Source of the DNA: Tetragonia tetragonoides
Taxonomy: Eukaryota > Streptophyta > Magnoliopsida > Caryophyllales > Aizoaceae
DNA: 64,000 nucleotides
Assembly (NCBI GenBank): GCA_038025085.1
Contig: CM076150.1
Coordinates: forward strand, 808,501-872,500
Direction of reading: 5' to 3'
Shown here: piece by piece, positions 15,101 through 27,000 of the stretch
Position numbering within the stretch: the stretch's first letter is position 1
How the letters are laid out: every line of letters starts with the position of its first letter
Translations under genes and position numbers: made by a program
Notes under the pieces: model-generated
Databases searched by the model: none
Told to the model about the DNA's origin: nothing
Seen by the model: the letters and a program-made list of their open reading frames with translations, nothing else

Positions 15101-18100
15101 CTTAAGGGTGTTTAGTGCTATGTGGTGTGAAAACGTTCATGGGCCTTTCGGAAGCCCAAAGAACGTGGATCATAGCCTTCGTTTTCGGGTTCCCGGGGCT
15201 CGAGTGTCATTTTTGCCCAAACTTCTTTGGGGCCTACCGTGATCCTAGGACCCTCAGTGCCTCGGGTGGGTCATTCGGATCCCTGAACATTGATATCACC
15301 CATGCCTCTGGTGTTCTGGGTCATTCGGATCCCTGAACATTGATATCACCCATGCCTCTGGTGTTCTAACTCTTACATCAGTGTCCTGTAAAACACCCTT
15401 CCAAGCCTATCAGGAAAGGATAAGTGACCCCAAGGGCCTTCCATGTCCCCTAGGTGTGTTTCGTGCGATGTGGTGCGAAAATATCTACCTTTGTTCCGGG
15501 GCCTCCTGGAAGTCCAAAAAAACGTGGATTTTAGCCTTCGTTTTCGTCTTCCCCGGGCCCGGTGTCGTTTTGCCAAACTATTCCGGAGGGTCTATCGTGA
15601 CCCTAGAGGACCCTTGGTCGCTCGAGAGGGTCATTCGGATCCTCGAACTTTGATATCACCCATGCCTTGCCTTTGTTGTACTGACTCTTACACCAGTGTG
15701 GCGTAAACGCCCTTCAAACCTATCAGGACCGGATAAGCAACTCCAAGGGCCTCTCATGTCCCCTAGGGGTGTTTCGTGCGATGTGGGGCGAAAATATTCA
15801 CCTTCGTTTCGGGGCCTCCCGGAAGCCCATAAACCGTGGATTATAGCCTTCGTTTTCGGCTTTCCGGGGCTCGAGTGTCATTTTTGCCCAAACTCCCTTC
15901 TCTGTCCAAAAAAAAAATTACCCCCTTCTCTATCTTTTTTGTTTTTAAAGAAGAAAAAAAATATGTTAGTGTATGGAGTGCAATAGTACAAACTGTGTGG
16001 ACAAGTAGTCCTCAAACTAACTCTATTCTCTACCCTAAAGGGAAGAAAAGAGAAAAGGCCTGCATTGAAGGACTTACTTGGTTAAGAATAAAACCATTCT
16101 ACTGTTACGAAATTTCAGGACTTATTCATATTATAACCATTCTGCTGTTACGCCATTTCAGGACTTAGCCATATTGGAGAGCATGCAAATTGCCTTGGAG
16201 AACATCATTGTTGCAGTTTTTGATGGTTCAAATGAATTTAGCGGGGCTAGCTTGGAAATTCAACTTGCATTAAAAAGGACATTTGAAGGTACTATCTTTA
16301 CCTCTTTAGTTCTTATATTACTACGGTGCTTAAGTTTTTAGTTTCGCAGCGTTTTCTAAGATATCTAATTTTGTGAACTGAAGGTCTGCTGCAGCAGCTG
16401 CTTACCTTAAAGTGGACTGAGCCCCTGCTTGTGGTAGTCCTTGGCCACTATTTTGATGCCTTGGGCCCATTTCTTAAGTTTTCTCCTGAGGCAGTTGGTC
16501 CTGTTGTTAATAAGCTATTTGAGCTGTTAACCTCTCTTCCTGTTATTGTTAAGGTATTTGGCTTCTGGCTCTTTGCTATTTAAACACATAATTGCGTATT
16601 GGTTTTTTTTTTTTAACCTTTTTTTCCCCTTCCCTTCTTCTGGGAATCACAGTTTCAACTATTTGATGTATTTACAGGATCCTTCAACAAATAGTCCCCG
16701 ACATGCTAGGTTGCAGATTTGTACATCTTTTATCCGGATAGCCAAAACAGCTGACAAAAGCCTGCTACCTCACATGAAGGTGATTTGACAATCTTTTCGT
16801 ACATCTTTCCTTGTTAGTACAATTCAAGATCTATGCAAGTGCAGCACCTCCTACTTCCCTGCAACAAGAGTTGCTCTGTGATTTGCAGTACAATCTGATT
16901 ATTCGACAGCCTTTCTCCAAGATTAAGTACTCAATATTTGTTTACATTCTTTGGGGATGTTCTGGCAGAGGTTTCGTCTCTTCTCACTTCAAAGACCATT
17001 AATAGAAAGCATCTTCGAGCTGTAAATGGGATTGCAGCCACTCTGTTCTTGATGAGTTCTAAAGCATGTTCAACGTTGCAGTGCTCATTGTGAAAATGTA
17101 ATTTTTTCTGACCAACCAAACTGCAGCTAAGTAAACTTGTGCCAGACTTTCCCATGCCCGACTTCTTCTTCTGCATACATTACCATTGAGCTAAGAAGAG
17201 AGTAAGGAGATGCAGGACGACTAGTGCTCACACCCCCACTGGGCCAAGGATAGCAAACCAGATCTTCTCTGAGAAACCTTGGGATTGGAAGAAATGTTGC
17301 ATTATCTTAGCACGAGAATAATACAGGGGCGGGGATCAAAGTAGTTTTCGTAACCTTGGATTGCACAAATATGCAAGAATGCAGTTTAAATTATGCTTTT
17401 GTTATTCTTTTTTTTGGGGGGTTGTGGGCATCTGATGAAGAACCTACTGAGCATTAGTCAATCACAAACAAGGATTTAATGATATTATAAGTATTAAAAT
17501 ATGATCATTTTGAAATAGCTTTTTGTATTTTAACAAGATAAATATTGTTGCTTTGTAGGGGATTGCAGATATGATGGCACGCCTGCAAAGTGAGGGGCGC
17601 TTGCTTCGCGGGGAGCATAATCTTCTGGGTGAAGCATTTCTCATTATGGCCTCTTCTGCTGGGTAAGTGCTTCATTAACATTAACTCCAACTCTCTTTTT
17701 TCTGTTTAATACTTTAGTGTTAATGTCAGAAGTTGTATATTTTCTACAGCATTCAACAGCAACAAGAAGTTTTGGCCTGGTTACTTGAACCTATGAGTAA
17801 ACAGTGGATCCAGCAAGATTGGCAAAATTCATATCTGTCTGACCCATCTGGTCTTGTTCGCTTGTGTGTTGATACTCCCTTGATGTGGTCAGTTTTCCAC
17901 ACTGTTACATTCTTTGAGAGGGCGCTGAAGAGAAGCGGAATCAAGAAGACTAATTTGCAGAATATCTCAGCAGCAACTCCTGCTTCTCTGCATCCAATGG
18001 CTCCTCATTTGTCATGGATGCTGCCACCTCTTCTAAAAGTATGCCCTCCCACAAGACTGTACTCAAATATTCCACCATCTTTTCTTAGGCCCTAATTTAT

Positions 18101-21100
18101 TTTTATCTACTTTTTTATCTTGGCTGTCGAAGTACTTTAATTTTAACCTTGTGATTTGTCTTGCTGCAGCTTCTTCGTGCTATGCATTCACTTTGGTCTC
18201 CTTCCGTGATCCCATCCTTGCCTGGAGAGGTGAAAGCTGCACTTACAATGAGTGACGTAGAGCGAACCAGTATTCTTGGAGAAGTGAACCCAAAAGCACC
18301 CAAAGGCTCTTTGAATTTCGCTGATGGATCATTAATAGACATGAACAAGGATGCCTATGGAGAGCCAAATGAAAATGATATACGAAATTGGTTGAAAGGA
18401 ATCAGAGACAGTGGGTATGTACAAGCTCCCCACTTAATGCTTCTTTTATTGTAGCTTGCATGTCTTCTTTTCTTGTCTATGTCTATTGTTTTAGTTTAAG
18501 GTGCAACTTTGCCTTCTTAAGTTGACCGGATTAATCTAATTCTTAGAGTCGTTGGTTTGTGGTAGAATTGGGCTAAATTCATGTGAACTAACAATGAACA
18601 AAGTATTTTATTTTATTTTTGGATAAAAAAAAAATTATTTATCAATAATTGAAAGAATACAATAAGGAGGACAAGGACTCCTCAATTGAAAACAAGAAAA
18701 ATATCCACAACGCCCGCCAATGAAGCTGGACGAGTGTAAGGGGGACACCTCTGAAGGCCCCAGCTGCCTTTGCCCGAAGAGAAGCAGATAAACAATATGC
18801 TCCTAAACGAAATCAACGGTTTTTCCATAAGCGGATAAGATCATCGAATTACGCTCCAGCCAAATACACTACAGAATAACCATACAAGCACACCTCCACC
18901 ACAACTTACCCTCTCTTCCCCTCCCTCCAGCAGCAAAGTATTTTACATCTTGCATTTCTGAGATTCTACCAATGAAGATAAGACTGTTAGCTATTCAAAG
19001 ATAGTCAATTTCTCTATGAGTTAACACCACACTAGAGGACCAAACTTGCATGAATTTGGCTTTTTAGGAGTGAAACTTTTTTATTTGGCATTTTAGGACT
19101 GTTATAACGCCGTTATAACCAACAGGCGGTGGAAAGAATTTGCTGGCGTGGCAAAAAAATTGATCCCTCTCCTCTCTTCACCTCTCCTCCCCTTCTCACG
19201 GTCACCGACCACAACAAAACTCTGTTTTACATTCACCATTTTCTCTTCCTCTCCTCAATCAAGCTCTTTATCTCAGAGATAATGTGCACCGAAAGAACAA
19301 AAATCAAACAGCTTCATAACGGTAAGAAAATGGCAGAGGGATATTGCGAAAAAAAAAATTCAGGAGAGAGAAAATTGAGAGGGGATTTCAAAGGTGTTAG
19401 AAAAAATCACCTTCCTCAAGTGATTTTTGAGACGGGCATGGATGCATAATTGGTGGAGATGGTGGGAAATAAAACCTTAGAAATTTGACCCATTTCATTG
19501 CCATTTCCCTATTATATTTTTTAATCCACATATTATATTCACTTACAGAAACATAGGGGTTTGATCTACCAATGCAACAACACCCATCATCAGCACTGGT
19601 TCAATCAAGCACCTACTCATTTGTTTCAAAAATAATTATTTATTCATTAATCTGATTTTGAGTTTGTAATTGCTAACCATATAAATCAATAGAGAAGACT
19701 CATATAGTATATATAGACAAACAGTGGGTTGTGTGTCAAACTGAAGATGGTGGAGGAGTCGGTGGAGGACAGGAGGAGTGAGTCGGTGAAGAGGATAGAG
19801 AGGGGTTGTAGATTGGTGAACTGATGGGAGGGCTTTTGATCAGTTTTGGGGTAAATTGCTTTGAAATTGAAAATGAAGAACAAATGAGATGATTAATGAT
19901 TCTAAAGTCAATTTATTGCATTCATAACCCCATTTATTGGGTTGTGCACGAAGTTATAACGGCGTTATAGCAGAATCCTAAAAGGCCAAATAAAACAAGT
20001 TCAGTCCTAACAAGCCAAATTCATACAAATTTCAGTCCTCTAGTATGGTGTTAACTCGTGTGAGCATGGTGATGAAGATGACAGGAACTTCCTGGCAGCA
20101 AAATAATGGGAAGAACTAGAACATTAATTTGGGGGGAAGAGAAATAAAAGAGTTAGAAGCTGTTACAAAGGCTTAAAAAAATATTGAAAAACAATTAAAT
20201 TTTGAAAAAATAATGCGATGTCATGTGAGTCTTAACCGAAAGTTAACACCGTTAGGTATCGGTTCTTTAATGGAACATGGATTAAACTTGGGTTGTTGAC
20301 AAGAGTTTCTCAACTTGGAATTATAATTGGCACACCACCCGATTTTTGGGATCATTTAGACTAATTTTTCCTATAACTAATTAACAGTTAAGTGCATACC
20401 TTTCTTTCAAGCTATTTTGAAGCAAGTCCTAATGTTACCTCTGATATGTTTAGGTATGATGTCCTGGGCTTATCAGCTACTGTCGGAGATGCTTTTTTCA
20501 AATCTTTAGATATTCCTTCTGTGGCTGTGGCTTTGATGGAAAATATACAGTCAATGGAATACAGACATTTAAAACAGCTCATTCATTTTGTCATAATCCC
20601 ATTGGTTAAATACTGCCCTCTTGGTCTATGCGAGGCATGGCTGGACAAGCTTTTGCATCCACTACTTCTCCATTCTCAGCAAGTCCTAAGCAGCTCATGG
20701 TCTAGTTTATTGAACGAAGGTAGAGCAAAGGTTCCAGACGTTTGCAATATACTTGGTGGATCAGATTTAAAACTTGAAGTGATGGAAGACAAGCTGCTTC
20801 GCGATTTAACTCGTGAGGTATGCGCGCTATTGTCAGCATTGGCTTCCCCTGGACTGAATTCTGGGGTTCCATCATTGGATCACTCAACACATATTAGCCG
20901 CATAGATTCATCCTCCTTGAAGGACTTGGATGTATTTGCCTCCACTTCGATGGTTGGGTATGTCTTCAGAACTTTCTTCAGACTTCAGATAGTATGGCTT
21001 TATTTCTAATTGTTTGTAACAACAATAAAATTCCATGCTTTTCTGGCAGCTTCATTTTGAAGCACAAAAACTTAGCTGTTCCAGCGCTGCAGATATCTTT

Positions 21101-22523
21101 GGAGGCTTTTAAATGGACTGATAGTGAGGCCATGTCAAAAGTTTGCTCCTTTTGTGGTGTTGTCATTGTTTTGGCTATTTTGACAAATAATGTCGAACTA
21201 CGAGAATTTGTGGCCAAAGACTTGTTTTATGCAATTATCCAAGGTTTGACCCTTGAATCAAATGCTATGATCAGCGCTGATCTAGTTAATCTATGTCGTG
21301 AGATATATGTTTACCTTGCTGATAGGGACCCTGCACCCAGGCAGGTCAGTCAAGTTCCTTCTATAATTTGCTAGTGCTTGAAAAAAGTAATTTGATTTGC
21401 AGATACTTCTTTGCTTTCTGATTACACTGATGATCTTGATGGAAATGTTTTTGCTTGATTCAGATTTTGTTGACGCTTCCTTGCATTACTCCCCAAGATT
21501 TGACTGCTTTTGAGGAAGCTTTGGCTAAGACATCAAGCCCCAAAGAACAAAAGCAGCATATGAAAAGCCTGCTTTTATCAGCTACAGGAAACAATCTAAA
21601 AGCCCTGCTTGCTGCTCAAAAGAGTGTGAATATAATCACTAATGTTTCTGGTAACTCAGTCCCCTCCATTCTCCCCGTAAATCTCTTTGTGTGCTCTACT
21701 TTCCGTCCTATAAATGACTTACTATGTATTTCAACGTTTTGGAGTCAACTTAGCAAGAGTAAACTGAAGTGGTCAGCTAGGTCCAAAATTCTTCTTTTTT
21801 CATTCTTTTTAGGAAAAGTTCATGAGGTCGTATTAGCAAAATCTACGGGATGCCCATTCTTTTTTAAACTTGCACGCGATATCCATGTATTTTGAGAACA
21901 TGTTACTGCATTTAATTCTTGACGAACCCTTAACTTCATCAAGTGATGACTCAAAAGATCTCTCTGCCCTTATGTTAAGTTGTAATGAACTTCGAGGGAT
22001 ATAGCAAGAAGGGAAAGACTGCAGCCCGTCCTTCATGTTTTGAGACCATACTTTTTGATAGTCCCTCCGCTCCAAAATCTCCATTTGCTTTTTGCACAGA
22101 TAAAGACAAAGCTACTTTTCCCAAAAACTTCCCCTCTTGCCCCTTGTGTTTGGGTAGGTGGGGAAAAGGTGTGGGATACAAGTATTGGTAGAATAAACAA
22201 TTTACACATAAAAAGATGCCAACAATGGAATGGTAAGTTGATTGTGGAACGGACCAAAAACGAAAGTGGAAAGGAGATTTTGAAACGGATTGAGTAATAC
22301 CCTATGGCCCCCCATCTTAGGCAGAGCTTCATCAAAACTGCAACCGGGCCTTGGTGTTTGGCTTTGCATTAAAGATAATTTGCCTCCACTAGAGAACAGC
22401 CGCATGTTCCACTAACCTGCTCATTTGCTTGATTACTTTTCAGTGAGGCCTCGGAGCTCCGCTATCTCTCTGGTAAACAGAACGGAAGAAGGAGATCTTG
22501 TGGGATTGGCAGCAATTTTATAA
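101..22523 (+). CDS. HST: HASTY / Exportin-5 homologue, 5'-truncated by the window edge
   Basis: Karyopherin of the exportin-5 class; HASTY is needed for microRNA export and biogenesis in plants. The C-terminal ~852 codons are present, against about 1,200 residues in the family, so upstream exons lie before base 1. Exons: 101-163, 238-516, 996-1109, 16162-16288, 16384-16553, 16678-16779, 17559-17662, 17750-18038, 18170-18414, 20454-20957, 21050-21344, 21464-21650, 22444-22523 (TAA). All junctions are GT-AG and the exon lengths sum to 2,559 nt, exactly in frame. Recognisable family segments are MRDLLSKPK, GPLELWSDDFEGKG, FDGSNEF, RLQICTSFIRIAK, RGEHNLLGEAF, QQQQEVLAWLLEP, HLSWMLPPLLK, IRNWLKGIRDSGYDVLGLSA, KLEVMEDKLLRDLTRE and LSDRDPAPRQ-like (LADRDPAPRQ), all of the HEAT-repeat solenoid. 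The 1110-16161 intron, about 15 kb, is exceptional and filled by a satellite. Gene identity is secure; the terminal exon (ending GLAAIL) is supported by phase and splice sites. Confidence 0.93.
8293..8470 (+). pseudogene. Displaced copy of a HASTY exon tail and intron start, embedded in the satellite
   Basis: Bases from about 8293 repeat the last ~45 nt of the exon 996-1109 (encoding IVINGLSSSSVPAQ) and then about 130 nt of the following intron, through 'tttgcagaaaggacatctt' and 'acattctttttctatattcaa', and continue directly into satellite just as at 1064-1250. The upstream join is inside a monomer: 'gcgaaaatatc' runs straight into 'catcgttattaatgg', with only about 3 bp (CCA) of shared sequence. 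The donor GT is kept, but the exon's own acceptor and first half are missing, so it is not a usable exon unless a cryptic acceptor exists in the satellite. Confidence 0.92.
13225..13300 (+). repeat. Local triplication of an 18-bp satellite fragment
   Basis: The segment 'aaaatggataatagg' occurs three times between about 13212 and 13288, interleaved with partial 'ccttcgttttcggctta'. It is a small replication-slippage scar inside the large array. Confidence 0.7.
15268..15367 (+). repeat. Perfect 50-bp tandem duplication within the satellite
   Basis: 15268-15317 and 15318-15367 are identical over 50 bp (from GGGTCATTCGGATCC to GGTGTTCT). No difference is seen, whereas neighbouring monomers differ by many substitutions, so this is a recent event. 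Confidence 0.92.
18611..18933 (-). mobile_element. Non-LTR retrotransposon fragment in a HASTY intron
   Basis: A 323-bp insertion is flanked by the 12-bp direct repeat CAAAGTATTTTA (18599-18610 and 18934-18945). The A-rich 3' end reads on the minus strand (run of T/A at the left side, near 18627-18640), so the element lies antisense to HASTY. No intact reverse-transcriptase frame remains; it is either a SINE or a 5'-truncated LINE. Confidence 0.7.
19018..20057. mobile_element. 1.04-kb long-TIR DNA element in a HASTY intron
   Basis: The left end (19018-19120) and the reverse complement of the right end (about 19950-20057) match over about 100 bp. They start GAGTTAACACCA and include a palindromic GTTATAACGCCGTTATAAC block. 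There is no transposase frame between them. No clear target duplication flanks it (tttctctat versus gtgtgagca). It shares its terminal GAGTTAAYACCA sequence and the 'gaggac' subterminal spacing with the Mutator-type element at 52159-53000, so I place it in the same non-autonomous group. Confidence 0.75.
22061..22294. mobile_element. Stowaway-like MITE in the last HASTY intron
   Basis: It is a 234-bp element with inverted ends GTCCCTCCGCTCCAAAATCT and AGATTTTGAAACGGATTGAG, flanked by TA on both sides (22059-22060 and 22295-22296). These are the terminal motif and TA target typical of Tc1/mariner Stowaway MITEs. Confidence 0.72.
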
Positions 22524-22835
22524 GACCAGGCTATAATCTTGATATTGTCTGTATAGAGATGAGTTGTCATCAACAGCACACAGTATAGAATGCGAGTTTT
22601 GTGCCCGAGTTCAAGAGGGAATTCAGCTTATAACTAATTCGGCATCAGAATACCAAACTTCACTGGATCTCTGTAAATTACTGCGAAGTCTTGATGCTGC
22701 TCCTGTTCATTAATTTTCTGGCACGCCAATGATCTGAGGCTGTTTTTCAAAATATCTCCATTACTTGTCCTCTGATCATAAGGAGCAATGTATTTTGTAA
22801 CTCATTGGTATCAATATATGCAATTTTCTGACCCG
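22524..22835 (+). other. HASTY 3' untranslated region (approximate end)
   Basis: The AT-rich sequence after the TAA contains 'attaattttc' and 'tcaatatatgcaattttctg', plausible 3' end signals. The cleavage site cannot be fixed from DNA alone. Confidence 0.45.
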
Positions 22836-23580
22836 AAGTTGGGCGTGTATTGTTGTTTTCCTTTTGTGGATGCAAGTCTATTCTGAGATTTTTGCTTCCA
22901 ACTACTGCTTGAATAACCCTCAAGTGCTTTAGAATTAGAAGCTTGTTGCATTGAAACTAAATTGTTAATCACAGGCAGATCTAGGGTGTGGGGCGTTACA
23001 AACTTCGCCTTGCTGCTTATATCATGTTTAGCTCGAACTGGATGTACCGCACATTGTGCATGTCACAAATGCTAAAGCTCGTGGTGCGATTTTTGACTAG
23101 TTCAACTTGTGGTCTTTATGGCTTTATACTTGAGATATGGGTTAAAACACATCTACGTTGCCTTATAGTGCCTCTGCAACCGAAGGGGAGAATTTGTATG
23201 TTGTAGTTCGACGGCTCTAGATTTCTTGGTCCAGTGCTCTGATCCTCACAGCTATGGTTCTATATGGTCATCCCCGTCCCAGCTCTCGGCTGGCCTTTGA
23301 ATCAAGCATTGTGATGACTTGTTGCCATTGAACCAAGGTCTATAAAGCAATAGTTGCAAGGTCTATAAAGCAATAGTTGCAAGCTCGAAGAGCTCAAGGG
23401 ATTAGACATTAATACATAGACTTACTTGCATTACAATTTGGATGTGGCCCAACATCTTCGTGCTAACAAGTAGGGAGTAACAAATACTGACTGATACTAC
23501 ACAACTCATCTTTAACAAATAGATAGCTGGCAAGTTTTATTGAATGATTGGATTATTCAGGTTATTGCGTTACATCAAAT
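22836..23580. other. Convergent intergenic spacer, no gene seen
   Basis: It lies between the 3' ends of HASTY and the TIR1-type gene. The only structure noticed is a 22-bp exact tandem repeat (GGTCTATAAAGCAATAGTTGCA, broken here for reading: period 22) at about 23337-23381. Small open frames have no recognisable content. Confidence 0.5.
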
Positions 23581-23584
23581 AATG

Positions 23585-24003
23585 AAATGAATGTTACAGC
23601 CCTGAACCTAATGTACATACAAATTAAAGATCCCAGACGGGGATTTTAAAAATAAAAGAAAAAAACAATGAACATCCTCACCTACCTACTCTATAATACT
23701 AGTAGTACAAACAGAACCAGTGAAGAGTTGAAGACAACCCCCTTCCCTCTCTCCCCCTCCGTTCTCCTTGATGAACTACCATCCCTTTCTTTCTCGAAGT
23801 GGGCGCTTTTGCATCAGGAGCAGCCGATCTGCTTTTTGCAGGCCTAGTAAACTTACATCTGGCCCTTACTCCTTCAAGCACTGCCTCACTGGTTGGTGGA
23901 GGTGGTGGTGGTTGTAAGAAAATGTAAACAGAGCTCTTTAAAGTAGAATCTAGTTTCCTCCCAAAAGGGTTCACATGGGAAAACAAGGTTCTAGTTTCTG
24001 CTG
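23585..24003 (-). other. 3' untranslated region of the TIR1-type gene (approximate)
   Basis: This non-coding stretch follows the minus-strand TGA. The lower boundary is a guess; an AT-rich zone near 23560-23660 ('aataatgaaatgaatg', 'aaaataaaagaaaaaaac') would suit a 3' end. Confidence 0.35.
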
Positions 24004-27000
24004 TCAAGAAAACCTTAATGCTGGTGATGATTCTTCATTCACTGTCCAAACAAATTCTGGTGAGTCCAACCTGGGTCCCACAACTGTCCTGTAAATATAA
24101 AGCTTTTCAACCGAACTTTCATCTGCCCTAGAATCAAGGTGCCCCCTCTCATCCATTACCTCAACATTCAATCTCGGCATCTTCCTCCCCAGTAGTTTAC
24201 ACTCCCCATAGCTCACTTGGCAGGAAGACATCCAAAGGGATCGCATTGTCTCCAGCTTCGCAGCATTGACCGCGAGCGCCCTGCCACTAAAAGGGCAATC
24301 CCTCATCTCAAGCTTGCGGAGGTTCTTGCATCCTGATAGCACATAATGGAGACCCAAATCACTATCTCCCGCAAATGCCAGTGAAAGCATCTCGAGCTTC
24401 TTGGCGTGTTCCCCAATGTACTCAAATACACGGTCGGTCAGGAGACCAGACAAGGAAAGACGTCTCAGATCCTTGCAGTGCTCGACAATGGCTCCAAAAC
24501 CATCATCCAGTGGCTCATTGGTTAGGTAATCAGGGCACTGAGGCTCGATAATGCATAGACGGAATCGTGTCAAGTTGGGCCGGTTCTTGGCAATAGTGAA
24601 TAATGCCTCATTCGACATCTGGCGGCAAAAGTACAGAACAGACTGAAGCTTCGGGCAACCCGTGGCCACAGAAACAAGACCTTCTTCAGTCAAGCAAACA
24701 TTTGGTTCTCGAACATATGGCTCAGAGGGGAAAACCCTTAGCTCCCGCAGGTCCTTGCAACATTCTGCAAGCACTTCAAGGCCACTGTCTTCAATATAAT
24801 CCAGAACCTGCCATGATCATACATTTAAGTAATAAGACTAAAGTGGGACCTTTATGACCTATAATCTATATACAGTATAGAGGGAATAAATAACAGAGAA
24901 TTTCAGAAATGGGGAAACTTCAAAGCATCCTCAGAGTTCAATTATCATATCTAGACCGTCAATGCAGATTAATAATAGTTTTAGTTAATTAACTACACTG
25001 TTTGGGGAAAGAAAGTTATAAGAAGGTGAATTTGCCAAAGCATGATCATTTATACTTAAAAGAACCTATCAGAATTAACAGAAATTTCAAGTAATAATGA
25101 ATCCCCAACCCCTAAGAATTAAAGGTTTAATTAAGGTGTCCCTAAAGATCATTTCCAGCTGCTAAGATGTGTACTTCAATACACACTTCCATAATCCCTT
25201 GAACTACCAACCAAAAGGAAAGCACAGAGACAGAAAAGTATTACAATATCAAAGGAAATGACACAAGCAAGCAGGAGCATCAAACACTAGAACTATTATA
25301 ATTAGCCTGAGTTAAGGTTGGTCATTTTGGACCAGAAAGTACTGATGAAGTTAACATACCCAAAGGCGCTGAAGGTTGTGGCACTGACTTAGTAGTTTGA
25401 TCAACTCAGGGGAGTGAATCGTGGCATAACTCAGGTTTAAAGAAGTGAGCCCCGAGCACACAGGATATAGAGCTGGAAGGTAGGTTGGGACCACATCATA
25501 GAGTCCAGAAAGATTCTTGAGCCCCTGGCATCGTGCAAAAGCTGTTGTGAGCTTTAAATGAGCTTCAGCACTGAGCTCTGTCACAAACAAGCCTGTGCCG
25601 AAGTCGATCAGTTGAGGAGCCTTCTCGAGGAGAATGGGAAGCTTTTCCAAGGGCACTGCACGATTTAACCGGAGTGACTTTAGGTTTGGGCATCTGCTGA
25701 CAAGACGTTCCAGAGCAGAGAACCTCAGCTCAGAGACGAGGCATGCAACATTAAGAGATTCCAGTGACGTATAAGTATCCGGAAAATGACTTATCCAATT
25801 CCCACTCTGGTCATCAACTTCACTCTCACATAAATCAAGAGTTCTCAAATTCCTGTACCAGTAAACACAGCAAGGCAACAATTGCACCAAATGTCACTCA
25901 TAGACCTTATCTTCATGTAACATAAGATTAAGATATGAAGACAATTTCTCTCGAACTTAAAAAAAAAAAAAATATATATATATATATATATATTATCTGA
26001 ATACCAGATCCCTCACATCCAGTGGTAAAAACATTTATAGACTGAGGAAGGCCAATTTCTATGATTATCAGTTCAATAGTGAGAACGAGAAAGAGCTTAA
26101 ATTTTGAAATACCCAGGAATTTTTCTTTAGCTGCATAAATGCAGTCTTTTGACAAAACAAAGCACAAAGAATGGATTCCCATCTAGGAATCAGCAACATG
26201 ATCAGGGAGATTCTAAGGGGCAGATATTTTGAAAGTAAGAAAGCACCTCCACAAGAATGAAATTGTTTTTTACAAACACCAAAAGGAAAGGAGTGCCAAG
26301 AAGAAAAATTAATATAAAAATGAGCATCTTAAAGGGGCCTGCAGTGTCCAAAATGCAACAATCCAAAACTGAAAAAAAAAAACCATACGTGGTCCATATA
26401 AAAGAAAAAAGAAGCTAAAGTAAAGGCAATAAGAGATAGTGACTTTCCATGCAGACCCAACTCAGGAACCCAAGGCTGAAATACGATTTCAAATTCTTAT
26501 ATTTACCACAATTCCTACCACATTAACTTCATAAGATAAGCACATTATAATACAGTCAATCAGATATAGGCTTCCAAAAGAACTGGTATACATGTGTAAG
26601 CAACATTGGAGGATCGTATATCTACACAAACGGAGGAGTGAATTAAATTAATAAAACCAGAACAAAAAAAAAACGATAACTTTCAATTTCAACATATATC
26701 ATATATCAAGAAGGGCATGCTACAAAAGGCTGCCTTCCAGATGTAGCAATCTCCTATACTATTAATGCAGAAAGCAACTGAACAATCCCTGTAATATACT
26801 TTGTGGTCCAGTCCAGGCCAATAACATCCAAATCTTTTCTCATGCCATTTTCAAAGGATACCATACCACACAATAGACAATGATACCATCAAATGGATCA
26901 CCTTTTCTTTACCACCTCAGGCCAGTTCTCGTATTTAAGCCCAAATTGATTTGAAAATAAAACAAACATTAAGTATATTGCTTAATTCAAAGAATATCAA

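Larger units (their letters stand above)
1217..15897 (+). repeat. Satellite array (~309-bp monomer, about 47 copies) inside the HASTY intron
   Basis: The motif GTGGATTATAGCCTTCGTTT recurs near 1243, 1549, 1838, 2149, 2453, 2763, 3076 and so on to about 15838, giving a period of roughly 305-312 bp. Other fixed blocks of each monomer are GATGTGGTGCGAAAATATCC, CATTTTTGCCCAAACTT, ATCATGACCCTAGAGGACC, GATATCACCCATGCCTTTG and GTAAAACGCCCTTCCAAGCC. Monomers fall into recurrent variants: one with 'cccataaagaacc' near 1323, 5070, 8549, 13020 and 13390; one with 'gagcatcactcgg' near 2560, 3791, 6030, 9825, 11870, 14050 and 14970; one with 'gggcattcggatcc' near 4107, 6342, 12153 and 14344. This shows higher-order organisation. 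Many open frames exist because the unit is poor in stops and near 3x103 nt, but they shift between frames. I do not recognise the family. Confidence 0.95.

Noticed and set aside
1217..15897. CRISPR-like array
   Set aside because: The unit is about 309 bp of continuous satellite with no short repeat/unique spacer alternation, in a plant nuclear intron.
19129..19449. 106-codon plus-strand frame inside the long-TIR element
   Set aside because: No transposase or other domain is visible. It lies in a HASTY intron within a non-autonomous element.
23699..24007. 102-codon minus-strand frame following the TIR1-type gene
   Set aside because: It overlaps the stop and 3' UTR of the receptor gene and has low-complexity Pro runs with no family resemblance.
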